Shown here in pieces: positions 19,529 to 28,076 of a stretch of 64,000 bases of DNA. Source of the DNA: Streptomyces buecherae (GTDB lineage: Bacteria; Actinomycetota; Actinomycetes; Streptomycetales; Streptomycetaceae). The notes below the pieces were generated by a model. The model searched no databases. It saw nothing but the letters and a program-made list of their open reading frames with translations, and was not told the DNA's origin. The translations under genes and the position numbers were made by a program. Each line of letters begins with the position of its first letter. The stretch's first letter is position 1. The stretch spans positions 4,186,501 to 4,250,500 of the forward strand of contig NZ_CP060404.1 in assembly GCF_014295035.1 (NCBI RefSeq). Direction: 5' to 3'.

Positions 19529-20785
19529 TCACTGCACCAGCGGGTCCGGTTTTCCCTGGGAGCGGGGGCGCTCCTCAACCATCTTGCCCCACACGATCAT
19601 TCGATACTTACTGGTGAATTCCGGCGTGCACGTCGTCATCGTGAGATAGCGCCCCGGTCCGGTGAAGCCGGAACCGGGTGGTACGGGGCCGATGACGCCG
19701 ATGTTGGACGGCGAGGTCTCCGGGAGGATGGCGGCCATCTCGTACGTGTAGTAGGCGTCCTGGGTCTCCACGACGATCGGGTCGCCGGGCTGGAGCCGGT
19801 TGATGTAGCGGAAGGGTTCGCCGTGCGTGTTGCGGTGGCCGGCGACCGCGAAGTTGCCCCGCCTGTCCGACGGCATGGCGGTCCTGAGCTTTCCGGTGCC
19901 GTAGTGACCGACCATGCCGCGGTCGAGCACGTTCCGCTTGTCGATCCCCTCGGCCACCGGGACCACCACGTCGAGCTTGGGGATGTACATGATCGCGAAC
20001 CCCTCGCCGGGCTCGAACTCCCCGGGCGCCCGCTTGTCGTCCTGCGCCCACTGCTTCTGTAACTTCTCGCGCTCTTCCCGCGCCTGCTGCTGCGCGATGA
20101 TGTTCGTCCACCAGAGCTGGTACGCCACGAACAGCAGCATCAGCACCCCGATGGTGATGAACAGCTCGCCCAACCCCCGGCTGACCATGGCCGCCACGCC
20201 GGGTCTGCGCGCCCGCTCGGCCCGGCGGGCCGCCAACCGGGTCGTGGGCGCCGCGGGCCCGGTCGCGGCCCCGGCGTTCGCCACGGCCGGCGGGCCGGCG
20301 CGGGCGGCTCCGGGCGCGCGGCGGGCGGCGGCGCGACGGCCGGCGCGGCCCGCCGCCTTGCGGGCGGCCTTGCGCCGCGCGGCCCGACCGCCGGGTGCGT
20401 CGCCGGCCGACGGGCGCGGCCGTTCGGGCGGGAGCGGGAACTCCCCGCGCTGCGGTGGCTGCGCCTGACGCAGGGCCATCGTCTCGGCGTCCACCAGCGG
20501 GGGCATCGGCCCGGGCCCCGGGGCGCCGCGACGCACCAGCCCCGGGACGCGGAGGCCCACCGTCTCCTCGTTGGACGGCCGACCGGCGGCGGGCCGGCCA
20601 GCGCCCGGGGCGGCGGTGCCTGGACCGGTGGTGTCCCGGGCGGCGGTGCCCCGGGCGGCGGTGTCCCGGGCGGCGGTGTCGGTCGCTCCGGCGCCGGTGG
20701 TCGCGGTCGAGTCGGCCGGAGCCGTGCTGTCGGACGGGCCCGGGCGGGGGGCGGCGGCTGCGCGGTCGGGGCGCAGTGCGGTCAC
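19529..20785 (-). CDS. Class E sortase with long disordered N-terminal region
   Basis: The 418-residue protein has its sortase domain only in the last 180 residues: a membrane helix (ELFITIGVLMLLFVAYQLWW), the catalytic His in AVAGHRNTHGEP and the Cys in LTMTTCTPEF with a following Arg. The first 200 residues are Ala/Arg/Pro/Thr-rich, include short Thr/Ala/Asp-rich repeats, and would stay in the cytoplasm. I placed the GTG start where it overlaps the stop of the upstream amidotransferase gene; this gives a coupled pair but an unusually long protein, so a later start cannot be excluded. Confidence 0.87.
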   Translation of the reverse strand: MTALRPDRAAAAPRPGPSDSTAPADSTATTGAGATDTAARDTAARGTAARDTTGPGTAAPGAGRPAAGRPSNEETVGLRVPGLVRRGAPGPGPMPPLVDAETMALRQAQPPQRGEFPLPPERPRPSAGDAPGGRAARRKAARKAAGRAGRRAAARRAPGAARAGPPAVANAGAATGPAAPTTRLAARRAERARRPGVAAMVSRGLGELFITIGVLMLLFVAYQLWWTNIIAQQQAREEREKLQKQWAQDDKRAPGEFEPGEGFAIMYIPKLDVVVPVAEGIDKRNVLDRGMVGHYGTGKLRTAMPSDRRGNFAVAGHRNTHGEPFRYINRLQPGDPIVVETQDAYYTYEMAAILPETSPSNIGVIGPVPPGSGFTGPGRYLTMTTCTPEFTSKYRMIVWGKMVEERPRSQGKPDPLVQ

Positions 20786-21456
20786 GCCCCGGCCTTGCCG
20801 ACCACCGGCGCCAGCCCCACCGCCCGCTCCACCGCGCCCGCGTCGCCGCACCGGGTCAGCCAGTTCGCCAACATGAGGTGCCCCCACTCGGTGAGCACCG
20901 ACTCCGGGTGGAACTGCACGCCCTCGATGGGCAGTTCCCGGTGGCGCAGACCCATCACGATGCGGCCCGCGCCCGCGCCGCCACCCGGCCCCTCGCCCGG
21001 GGCGTCGGTCCAGGCGGTGGCCTCCAGCTCGGCGGGGAAGGTGCCGTTCTCGACGGAGAGCGAGTGGTAGCGGGTCGCGGTGAAGGGGGACGGCAGCCCG
21101 CTGAAGACGCCGGCGCCGTCGTGGGTGACCGCGGAGGTCTTGCCGTGCAGCAGTTCGGGGGCGCGCCCGACGACGCCTCCGTACGCGACGGCCATCGACT
21201 GCATGCCCAGGCACACGCCGAACACGGGCACGCCGGTCCGCGCGCAGTGCCGCACCATGTCCACGCAGACGCCCGCCTGCTCGGGGGTGCCGGGCCCGGG
21301 GGAGAGCAGCACCCCGTCGAAGCCGTCGTCGGCGTGCGCGGGCTCGACCTCGTCGTTGCGCAGCACCTCGCAGGTGGCGTCGAGTTGGTAGAGGTACTGG
21401 ACGAGGTTGAAGACGAAGCTGTCGTAGTTGTCCACGACGAGAATGCGCGCGGTCAT
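20782..21456 (-). CDS. pabA: Glutamine amidotransferase, PabA/TrpG type
   Basis: The 224-residue class I glutaminase would supply ammonia to a chorismate-using partner (aminodeoxychorismate or anthranilate synthase). ILVVDNYDSFVFNL opens the fold, LLSPGPGTPEQAG forms the oxyanion region, Cys82 in VFGVCLGMQS is the nucleophile, and the His/Glu pair is in QFHPES. No partner chorismate enzyme is encoded here, so PabA and TrpG cannot be told apart. I chose the Met directly before TARILVVDN; upstream residues look non-coding. Its stop overlaps the second sortase start. Confidence 0.88.
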   Translation of the reverse strand: MTARILVVDNYDSFVFNLVQYLYQLDATCEVLRNDEVEPAHADDGFDGVLLSPGPGTPEQAGVCVDMVRHCARTGVPVFGVCLGMQSMAVAYGGVVGRAPELLHGKTSAVTHDGAGVFSGLPSPFTATRYHSLSVENGTFPAELEATAWTDAPGEGPGGGAGAGRIVMGLRHRELPIEGVQFHPESVLTEWGHLMLANWLTRCGDAGAVERAVGLAPVVGKAGA

Positions 21457-21502
21457 CGGGTGCCTGCCGTTCCTGCCGTATCGGTTCCTGCCGTCGCCGC
21501 GG

Positions 21503-21661
21503 TCACTCATCAACCGTCACGTCGTTGAACGGCAGCAGCGGCTCCGCCCACGGGAAGACGTACTGGAAGAGCACGTAGACGACGGCGAGCACGAGCAGCA
21601 GCGAAATCAGTGCCCGCACCCACGCGTTGCCCGGCAGGTGCCGCCAGATCCAGCCGTACAT
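21503..21661 (-). CDS. Small single-span membrane protein
   Basis: This 52-residue product begins MYGWIWRHLPGNAW, has one hydrophobic helix (VRALISLLLVLAVVYVLFQYVF) and ends with a short acidic tail. An AGGGGCGGC ribosome site precedes the ATG. It lies just upstream of the amidotransferase gene in the same direction. I do not know its function; the clean helix, the start signal and the tight spacing argue that it is real. Confidence 0.75.
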   Translation of the reverse strand: MYGWIWRHLPGNAWVRALISLLLVLAVVYVLFQYVFPWAEPLLPFNDVTVDE

Positions 21662-21789
21662 GCCGCCCCTACTTGCCGTTGAGCCGATGGATGAGTCGCT
21701 TGCGGAACCAGGGTAAGGGGCGCGGTGGCGGGGTCGTGGGCCAGCCGGACAAGAGGTGGGGGATGCTCCGGGCGGCGCGCGCGGGCCCG

Positions 21790-21829
21790 CCGGGGCGGGT
21801 CGGGGCACAGCCGGGGCGGGTCGGGGCAC
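21790..21829. repeat. 19-bp direct repeat, 21-bp period
   Basis: CCGGGGCGGGTCGGGGCAC occurs at 21790-21808 and 21811-21829 in an otherwise featureless gene-free stretch (21662-21974). Confidence 0.6.
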
Positions 21830-21974
21830 GGCCGGGATCGTTTGGGGACCGGTCGCTGCCGGGAGCGCCGGCGGTCTTCGGGGGCCGGGCGTCGCGCGCG
21901 GGGCGGGACGCGCCGGCGGCCTGGGGCGCGTGGGGGGCGGGCCGCCCGGTGGGCGCGGGGGTGGCGGCGCGCCG

Positions 21975-22745
21975 CTAGTCGGCGGGGCGAGCGTGGTGCA
22001 GGTCGACCGTGCCGGAGTAACCGGGCAGCGTCACCGCGTCGTGCTCGTCGACCTGCCAGCCGAGGCCGTACGCCTTCACGTACTCCTGGTAGTTCTGGAT
22101 CGCCGGGGACTCCCGGAGCGCGTCGCGCAGCGCGGAGACCTCGCCCACGGCGGTGATCTTGTACGGCGGGGAGTAGACGCGGCCCTGGAGGATCAGCGTG
22201 TTGCCGACGCAGCGCACGGCGCTGGTGGAGATCAGCCGCTGGTCCATCACCCTGATGCCCTCGGCGCCGCCCTGCCACAGCGCGTTGACGACGGCCTGCA
22301 GGTCCTGCTGGTGGATGACCAGGTCGTTGGGTTGCGGGTCGGGCACGCCGGAGATCCTGGGGGTGGCGTTCGGCGGGGCGTCGGTGAGGGTGACCGTGAC
22401 CGCGCTGCCGCGCAGCTTCCGGGTGCCCGCCGCCTTCTCCAGCGCGCGCAGCCGCTCCTCGTCGGCCGCGCTGCGGTCGTCGTCGCGGTGCAGCAGCGCG
22501 TCCACGTCGGAGCGCATCTTCGCGGTCTTCTCGTCCAGCGCGGCGTTCTTGTCGCTGCGGGCCTGGATGAGGTCCGACAGCCGCAGCATGGACTCGTCGC
22601 TGCGGATGTTGGTGCCCTGGGCGGTGTTGAAGCTGATCCAGAAAATAAGCCCGGCGAGGGCGAAGATGGCGATCGTCAACAACCGGATCGGGCGAAAAGC
22701 GAAGCGCCGAGGGGCCGGTCCAGGGGAGTCGGCTGAATTACTCAA
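21975..22745 (-). CDS. DUF881 family membrane-anchored protein
   Basis: The 256-residue product has an N-terminal membrane helix (LLTIAIFALAGLIFWISF), a coiled-coil-like charged region (about residues 50-105), and the DUF881 domain. Conserved segments of that domain are VTVTLTDAP, NDLVIHQQDLQAVVNALWQGGAEGI and SALRDALRESPAIQNYQEYVKAYGLG. DUF881 genes often sit near division and sortase genes in actinomycetes, as here beside crgA, and are structurally related to SpoIIQ/CdvA-type envelope proteins. The function is unproven. It is divergent from crgA. Confidence 0.88.
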   Translation of the reverse strand: MSNSADSPGPAPRRFAFRPIRLLTIAIFALAGLIFWISFNTAQGTNIRSDESMLRLSDLIQARSDKNAALDEKTAKMRSDVDALLHRDDDRSAADEERLRALEKAAGTRKLRGSAVTVTLTDAPPNATPRISGVPDPQPNDLVIHQQDLQAVVNALWQGGAEGIRVMDQRLISTSAVRCVGNTLILQGRVYSPPYKITAVGEVSALRDALRESPAIQNYQEYVKAYGLGWQVDEHDAVTLPGYSGTVDLHHARPAD

Positions 22746-22890
22746 CGTACCCTTATCTCTCTCGACGCCGCGGAAGCACTACGCTAACGGACGCCCGGGA
22801 GAAAGGAAGTGCTCCCCGCTCAGTGCTCCCGGCGCCCCGTCCCACTAGGTTTCCGCGCGGTCACGCAGCGCATCGACAGGAGAGTTCCTC

Positions 22891-23148
22891 GTGCCGAAGT
22901 CACGTATCCGCAAGAAGGACGACTTCACGCCGCCGTCGGCGAAGCAGGCCACGACCATAAATCTGAACAGCGGGCGGAGCTGGGTCGCGCCGCTGATGCT
23001 GGCCATGTTCCTGATCGGCCTGGCCTGGATCGTGGTCTTCTACGTGACCGACGGCAGCCTGCCCATCGACCCGATCGGCAACTGGAACATCGTCGTCGGG
23101 TTCGGCTTCATCGCGGCGGGGTTCGTCGTCTCGACGCAGTGGAAGTAG
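22891..23148 (+). CDS. crgA: Cell-division regulator CrgA
   Basis: This 85-residue protein has the exact form of CrgA. A basic N terminus (MPKSRIRKKDDFTPP) is followed by two membrane helices (WVAPLMLAMFLIGLAWIVVFYV and NIVVGFGFIAAGFVVSTQWK). In Streptomyces CrgA restrains FtsZ-ring formation during growth and sporulation, and in mycobacteria it recruits division and wall proteins. A GTG start follows GACAGGAGAG. It is divergent from the DUF881 gene. Confidence 0.94.
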   Translation: MPKSRIRKKDDFTPPSAKQATTINLNSGRSWVAPLMLAMFLIGLAWIVVFYVTDGSLPIDPIGNWNIVVGFGFIAAGFVVSTQWK

Positions 23149-23528
23149 CCGCACACCGCATGACGCCGTGGCACCGCTCGTCGCGTGCACCGCACGCCGC
23201 GTGACGCCACGCGCTGCCTGACGCCGCCCGCCGCCTGAGCGCCGCTCGCCCGCGTGACGCCGCCCGCGGGCCCGGAGCCGCTCGTCGTGTGACAGCGCCA
23301 CGCTGGGCGAGCGCGAGGGGACGAGCGCGCCGGGCGTTGCTCGTCGGGTGCTACTCGTCGGGCGTTGCTCGCCGGTGGGGGCGGCGCCGGCCGCTGCCGG
23401 TCGTTGTCCCCGTCGCCGCGTGCGTACGCGAGGTGGCGGAGTCCGGGCCCGGTGTGGCAGGGTCGGTCGCCCCCGGGATGCGCCGCGGGCGCGGTGTTCG
23501 CGCCCGGGCAGGCAAGCTCTGACCTGAG

Positions 23529-23716
23529 TTATCCACAGAGCGATCCACAGTGGGGAAAACTTACGACGATCTGTGGATAACCTGCGCGATGTTGACGCCG
23601 GTGTGACCGATCCGAGCCCTGCCCGCTACCGCCCATACCGCGCCTGCCTGCGGAAACGCCCCTCCGTACGCACCTGGACAGACGTTCCCACAGGACACGC
23701 GGCGCGCTGTGGACAA
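23529..23716. other. Off-origin DnaA-box cluster between crgA and rhomboid gene
   Basis: Perfect boxes are TTATCCACA at 23529, TGTGGATAA at 23572 and TGTGGACAA at 23708; a weaker CGATCCACA lies at 23541. The first three sit in a locally AT-rich 60-base stretch within the gene-free interval 23149-23788. The interval shows no coding gene. oriC itself is about 30 kb away. Confidence 0.6.
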
Positions 23717-23788
23717 CCACCGTGGACCAGCCACTAAGAGGGTTTCCGCGCGCCCGCGCGTACCCGCCCGCGCGGGCTCGAGCCGGGC

Positions 23789-24685
23789 TCAGCCCGTGAG
23801 CTGCGCGGTGCGCAGCAGCACCGTGCCCAGGATGACCAGGAACACCGCCACACAGGTCCCGGCCTGCACCAGGTCGCGGCGCTCGCGCGGGGCGTGGACC
23901 ATGCCGTAGGCCACCGCGGTGCCCACGATCAGGCCGCCGATGTGCGCCTGCCAGGCGATGTCGTTCCAGGCGAAGGTGAAGACCAGGTTCAGCGCCAGCA
24001 GGATGACGACCGGGCGCATGTCGTAGTTGAGCCGGCGCATCAGCACGGCCGTGGCGCCGAGCAGGCCGAAGATCGCGCCGGAGGCGCCGAGCGACGCCTG
24101 CGAGGCGTCGGCCAGCAGGTAGCTGAGCGCGCTGCCGCCGAGCGCGGACAGCAGGTAGAGCGCCAGGAAACGGACCCGGCCGAGCGCCGCCTCCAGCGGG
24201 GCGCCGAGCCACCAGAGCGAGAGCATGTTGAAGGCGATGTGGAACGCCTCCTCGTGCAGGAACGTGGCCGTCAGCAGGCGGTACCACTCGCCCTCGGCGA
24301 CGCCCTGGACCGGCGTGAAACCGGAGTCGGACGGCGGCCACTCGCCCACCATCGCCCAGTCGTTGATCATCTGGTTGCCGTTGGACAGCACGACGATCCA
24401 GACCAGCACGTTGATCGCCAACAGGATCTTGGTGATCAGCCGGGGGTCGCTCGCGAGCGAGCCGCCCGCGATCGTCCGGGGCTGGGTGCTCGCCGGCCGC
24501 CGCAGGCCGCTGCCGGACGACCCGCCGCCGCCGCTGGCGTGGGCCCCGCCCGCGCACTCCGGGCAGTGGAAGCCGACCGAGGCACTGACCATGCACTCGG
24601 GGCAGATCGGCCGGTCACAGCGGGTGCAACTGACCCCCGTCTCCCGCTCCGGGTGCCGGTAGCAGCAGACCGCCTGGTCCTCCAT
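23789..24685 (-). CDS. Rhomboid intramembrane serine protease with N-terminal zinc finger
   Basis: The 298-residue protein begins with a B-box-like zinc-binding module: CCYRHPERETGVSCTRCDRP with further CPEC motifs, about residues 7-45. Six or so membrane helices follow. The catalytic Ser is in GASGAIFGLLGA and the catalytic His in WQAHIGGLIVG; the HEEAFHIAFNMLSLWWLG helix is the rhomboid HxxxN-type signature. This zinc finger plus rhomboid layout is common in actinomycetes. It lies downstream of the cyclophilin gene in the same direction. The substrate is unknown. Confidence 0.92.
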   Translation of the reverse strand: MEDQAVCCYRHPERETGVSCTRCDRPICPECMVSASVGFHCPECAGGAHASGGGGSSGSGLRRPASTQPRTIAGGSLASDPRLITKILLAINVLVWIVVLSNGNQMINDWAMVGEWPPSDSGFTPVQGVAEGEWYRLLTATFLHEEAFHIAFNMLSLWWLGAPLEAALGRVRFLALYLLSALGGSALSYLLADASQASLGASGAIFGLLGATAVLMRRLNYDMRPVVILLALNLVFTFAWNDIAWQAHIGGLIVGTAVAYGMVHAPRERRDLVQAGTCVAVFLVILGTVLLRTAQLTG

Positions 24686-24850
24686 GGTCTCCCCTTACCT
24701 CTCCCCCGGTGCCCGTGCGCCGGGCAGTGTACGGCCGCCGCACCACCCACCTGTGGGGTGTACGGATGGGCGGGGCGGGATGGTTCCTCGCCCCCGCGCC
24801 CGATGTCGGTCGGCGCCCGGCCGGACGGGCGCGCGGTGGTGCCGCCCACG

Positions 24851-24883
24851 CCGCGCCGCCCCGGCGGGGCCGGGGCGGCGCGG
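24851..24883 (-). terminator. 15-bp hairpin downstream of the cyclophilin gene
   Basis: CCGCGCCGCCCCGGC and its exact complement flank a GGG loop, just past the cyclophilin stop in the leftward direction. Confidence 0.7.
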
Positions 24884-24911
24884 CGGATGGTGCGGCGAAG
24901 TGGCGCGGTGC

Positions 24912-25445
24912 TCAGCCCTCGCGGGTCTCGATCACCACGGACTCGATGACCACGTCGTTGACCGGGCGGTCGGTGCGCGGGTTGGTCTCCGTGTTCGCGA
25001 TGGCGTCCACGACCTTCTTGCTGGCGTCGTTGGTCACCTCACCGAAGATGGTGTGCTTGCCGGTGAGCCACGTGGTGGGCGAGACGGTGATGAAGAACTG
25101 CGAGCCGTTGGTGCCCGGGCCCGCGTTCGCCATGGCCAGCAGGTACGGCTTGTTGAACGACAGGTCGGGGTGGAACTCGTCCCCGAACTTGTAGCCCGGA
25201 CCGCCGGTGCCGTTGCCCAGGGGGTCGCCGCCCTGGAGCATGAAGCCGCTGATCACCCGGTGAAAGACCGTGCCGTCGTACAGCTTCTTCTTGGACGCCT
25301 TGCCGGTCGTCGGGTCGATCCACTCGCGCGTTCCCTCGGCGAGTTCGACGAAGTTCTTGACCGTCTTGGGTGCGTGGTTCGGCAGCAACCGGACCTCGAT
25401 GTCCCCGTTGTTGGTCTTCAGGGTGGCGTAGAGCTGCTCAGCCAC
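24912..25445 (-). CDS. ppiA: Cyclophilin-type peptidyl-prolyl isomerase
   Basis: The 177-residue cytoplasmic cyclophilin catalyses proline cis-trans isomerisation. YDGTVFHRVISGFMLQGGDP holds the active-site Arg and Gln, and MANAGPGTNGSQFFITVSPTTWLTGKHTIFGEV holds the rest of the pocket. It has no signal peptide. The ppiA/crgA/CwsA neighbourhood near the origin is conserved between Streptomyces and mycobacteria, and the order here follows it. Confidence 0.94.
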   Translation of the reverse strand: MAEQLYATLKTNNGDIEVRLLPNHAPKTVKNFVELAEGTREWIDPTTGKASKKKLYDGTVFHRVISGFMLQGGDPLGNGTGGPGYKFGDEFHPDLSFNKPYLLAMANAGPGTNGSQFFITVSPTTWLTGKHTIFGEVTNDASKKVVDAIANTETNPRTDRPVNDVVIESVVIETREG

Positions 25446-25702
25446 GATCTACCTTCCATAGTTCTCACTGGACGTCTCCCGATCCTCGCATGGACGCCGG
25501 GGAGACGAGTAGCCGCCGGAAACAGCGCGCGGCGCCCCTTTCCGTAGCCTTGTACGCGCAGGGCCCCCGTGACCCGGATGCCCGACCGCAGGTGCCCGGC
25601 GATCAACGAGCAGGCATGATCTGCAAATGGGTGGAAAGGCGACCTAAGCGTCGAGGGGCGTCTGACGGACCCCGGATACGCCACCGAGGAGGAGGAAATT
25701 CC

Positions 25703-26425
25703 GTGACCCGCAAGGACAGCGTGCGAGACGCGACCGGCCCGGCCAAGGAGAGCGTCCGCCACGCGGTGGAGGTGGTGGGGCCACACGCCAGCCAGGCCAA
25801 GGAAGCCGCCGTGCACTACGCGTACGAAGCCCGCGCCAAGCTCGCGCCGAAGGTGTCGCACGCGGCGCAGCAGGCCCGGGCGACGGCCAGCGACCAGTAC
25901 CACAGCCGCCTCGCCCCGCGCATCGAGCACGCGCGCGGCGCCGTGCCGCCCACGGTGGACCGCGCCGCGCACCGCGCCGCGGCCCGCACCCGCAGGGCCG
26001 CGCGACAGGCCGCCGACTACACCGGCCCCCGCGTGGAGAGCGCGCTGGCCAACGCCCGCGCCGCCACGGACCCGGTGCGCGAGGAGGCCGCGGCGCGCGG
26101 CGGCGCGGCCCTGGCCGCGCTCCGTGGCCAGATCACCGCGGCCGACGTCGAGCGGTTGCAGAAGAAGCAGCGCCGGCGCGCGCGCCGGGGCAAGTTCGCC
26201 AAGCGGTTCGTCGTGCTGGGGCTGCTGACCGGTGGGGCGTACGCCGCGTGGAAGTGGTGGGACAAGCAGGCCAACCCGGACTGGCTGGTGGAGCCGCCGG
26301 CCGCGACGGAGGTCGGCGACCGCGAGGCCCTGACGCCGGCCGAGCGCGCTGAGCGGGACGGGCTCGATCCGGAGGTCGAGGCCAAGCAGGCGGCGGCGGA
26401 CGCCGCGAAGCGCGACAAGTCCTGA
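25703..26425 (+). CDS. DUF5324 protein (CwsA-like)
   Basis: The 240-residue product is rich in Ala, Arg and His in helical segments resembling apolipoprotein-like or coiled-coil repeats (about residues 15-150). A basic cluster KKQRRRARRGKFAKR leads into one membrane helix (FVVLGLLTGGAYAAWKWW), and the tail is acidic. By position beside the cyclophilin and crgA it corresponds to mycobacterial CwsA, which binds CrgA and Wag31. That link is inference from position and topology. The GTG start is preceded by a strong GAGGAGGAGG. Confidence 0.82.
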   Translation: MTRKDSVRDATGPAKESVRHAVEVVGPHASQAKEAAVHYAYEARAKLAPKVSHAAQQARATASDQYHSRLAPRIEHARGAVPPTVDRAAHRAAARTRRAARQAADYTGPRVESALANARAATDPVREEAAARGGAALAALRGQITAADVERLQKKQRRRARRGKFAKRFVVLGLLTGGAYAAWKWWDKQANPDWLVEPPAATEVGDREALTPAERAERDGLDPEVEAKQAAADAAKRDKS

Positions 26426-26440
26426 CGCGCGAACCACCGC

Positions 26441-26479
26441 CGCGCCGGCGGGCGCCCGACAAGGGTCCCCGCCGGCGCG
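26441..26479. terminator. Stem-loop between convergent DUF5324 and MFS genes
   Basis: CGCGCCGGCGGG at 26441-26452 pairs perfectly with 26468-26479 around a 15-base loop between two convergent genes. Confidence 0.7.
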
Positions 26480-26572
26480 GGGGCGCGTGCGCGTCGCGAG
26501 GGCGGCTGAGCCGGGTGAGCCGGGCGCGGGCGCACACAGCGGGGCTCGCGCCGCCCTGCCCGGGGCGGCGGG

Positions 26573-27976
26573 CTAGTCCGAGGCGGATGCGCGCTCCGGC
26601 GTGGGCGCGGCCGGTACGTCCGCCCGCGCCTGCCCGATCGCCTCGGCGTCCGCCCCCGCCCACGCGCCCGTCTCCGCCCGCGGTTCCGTGTCCGATCCCG
26701 CCTGTTCCCGGGGCAGGTCGCGCTGGCGGCGCATCGGGCTCACGGCGAGGATGAGCCAGGACGGGGCCACGATGGCCGTCATGATCCACATGGTGGTGCG
26801 GTAGCCGACGGCGTCCCCGAGCACGCCGCCGACGAGCGAGCCGAGCGGGATGGTGCTGTGGTTGATCACCATGGCCGTCGCCACGACCCGGCCGAGCAGG
26901 TGGGGCGGGCAGTAGCTCTGCCGGAAGCTGCCGACCACGACGTTGGCCACGGAGACGCCGATCCCGACGGTGAACGCCCCCGCCACGAACAGCAGCAGCC
27001 CAGGCCCGGCCGTCGTCATCGGCAGGAGCAGCACGAACGGCGCGGTGACGGCCTGGAGGAGCAGCAGGCCGCGCGCGGTGCCGAACCGCCGGGTGGCCCG
27101 CGTCGCCACCAGTGCCCCCACGATGCCGCCGGCGCTGCCGCCGGTCAGCAACAGGCCGACCATGGCCGGGTTCAACCCGACGGTGCGCACCAGGAACACG
27201 ACCTGCACCGCCTGGTAGCCCATCAGCGCCATGTTGATCACGGCTCCCCAGGCGACCATCGACCGCAGGTACCGGTCCCGACCCACGAAGCGGAGTCCCT
27301 CGCCGATCTGCTGCCGCAGGGGTACCCGTTCGGCTTCGGGGGCGCGGTCCGGCTCGACCACCGCGATCCGTCGCAGGCAGAACGCGGAGACCAGGAACGT
27401 CACCGCGTCGGCCACGAGCGCGGCCACCGCACCGCACGCCTGCGCGAGCAGCCCCGCCGCGCCAGGACCGACCACTCGGGTCGCGGCCTCGCTGCCCTGG
27501 AGCTTGGCGTTGCCTTCGAGCAGGTCCCGCCCGTCGAGGACGGTGCGTATGTACGCGTGGTAGGCCGGGTCGAAGCACACGGCCGCCGTGCCGCACACCA
27601 GCGCGACGCCGACCAGGTGTCCGTACGTGAGCGCGCCGAGCCACGCCGCCACGGGGATGCTCACCAGGGCCGCGGCGGACACCAGGTCGCACGCGAGCAT
27701 CAGCGGACGCTTGCGTGTCCTGTCCACCCACGCGCCCACCGGCAAGCCCACCACCAGCCAGGGCAGCCACACCGCGGCGGCGAGGAGGCCGACGGCGGTG
27801 GAGCTGGCGTCCAACACCTCGACCGCGATCAGTGGCAGGGCCACCGCGGTGATGCCGTTGCCCAAGCCGCTCGCGGTCTCGCCCACCCACAGCAGCCGGA
27901 AGTCCCGCTGGGCGAGCACGCCCCAGCGCGTACGGGCCCGGCCCGTCGCCTTCTTCGTCAGGTCCACGCCAGGCAT
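26573..27976 (-). CDS. MFS exporter, EntS-like (MFS_3)
   Basis: The 467-residue protein has 12 predicted membrane helices with the MFS motif A form GAWVDRTRKRPLM after helix 2 and FRLLWVGETASGLGNGITAVALPL at the start. This pattern belongs to the EntS/MFS_3 exporters of siderophores, macrolides and other small molecules. The C-terminal 45 residues are hydrophilic and Ala/Glu-rich. It lies about 100 bases downstream of vanX in the same direction, separated by a probable terminator. It may or may not belong functionally to the van block; the substrate is unknown. Confidence 0.87.
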   Translation of the reverse strand: MPGVDLTKKATGRARTRWGVLAQRDFRLLWVGETASGLGNGITAVALPLIAVEVLDASSTAVGLLAAAVWLPWLVVGLPVGAWVDRTRKRPLMLACDLVSAAALVSIPVAAWLGALTYGHLVGVALVCGTAAVCFDPAYHAYIRTVLDGRDLLEGNAKLQGSEAATRVVGPGAAGLLAQACGAVAALVADAVTFLVSAFCLRRIAVVEPDRAPEAERVPLRQQIGEGLRFVGRDRYLRSMVAWGAVINMALMGYQAVQVVFLVRTVGLNPAMVGLLLTGGSAGGIVGALVATRATRRFGTARGLLLLQAVTAPFVLLLPMTTAGPGLLLFVAGAFTVGIGVSVANVVVGSFRQSYCPPHLLGRVVATAMVINHSTIPLGSLVGGVLGDAVGYRTTMWIMTAIVAPSWLILAVSPMRRQRDLPREQAGSDTEPRAETGAWAGADAEAIGQARADVPAAPTPERASASD

Positions 27977-28023
27977 GATGTCCCGGCCCCCCGCCGACCG
28001 TCCCCCGCTTTTACGGGCGCTAC

Positions 28024-28059
28024 GCGGGCGCCCGGGCGAGCACGGCCACGGGTGCCCGC
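28024..28059 (-). terminator. Probable terminator after vanX
   Basis: GCGGGCGCCCG and CGGGTGCCCGC pair over 11 positions with one G-T wobble and a 14-base loop. They lie between the vanX stop and the MFS start on the leftward strand. Confidence 0.55.
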
Positions 28060-28076
28060 TCGACGGCCCGGTGCGC

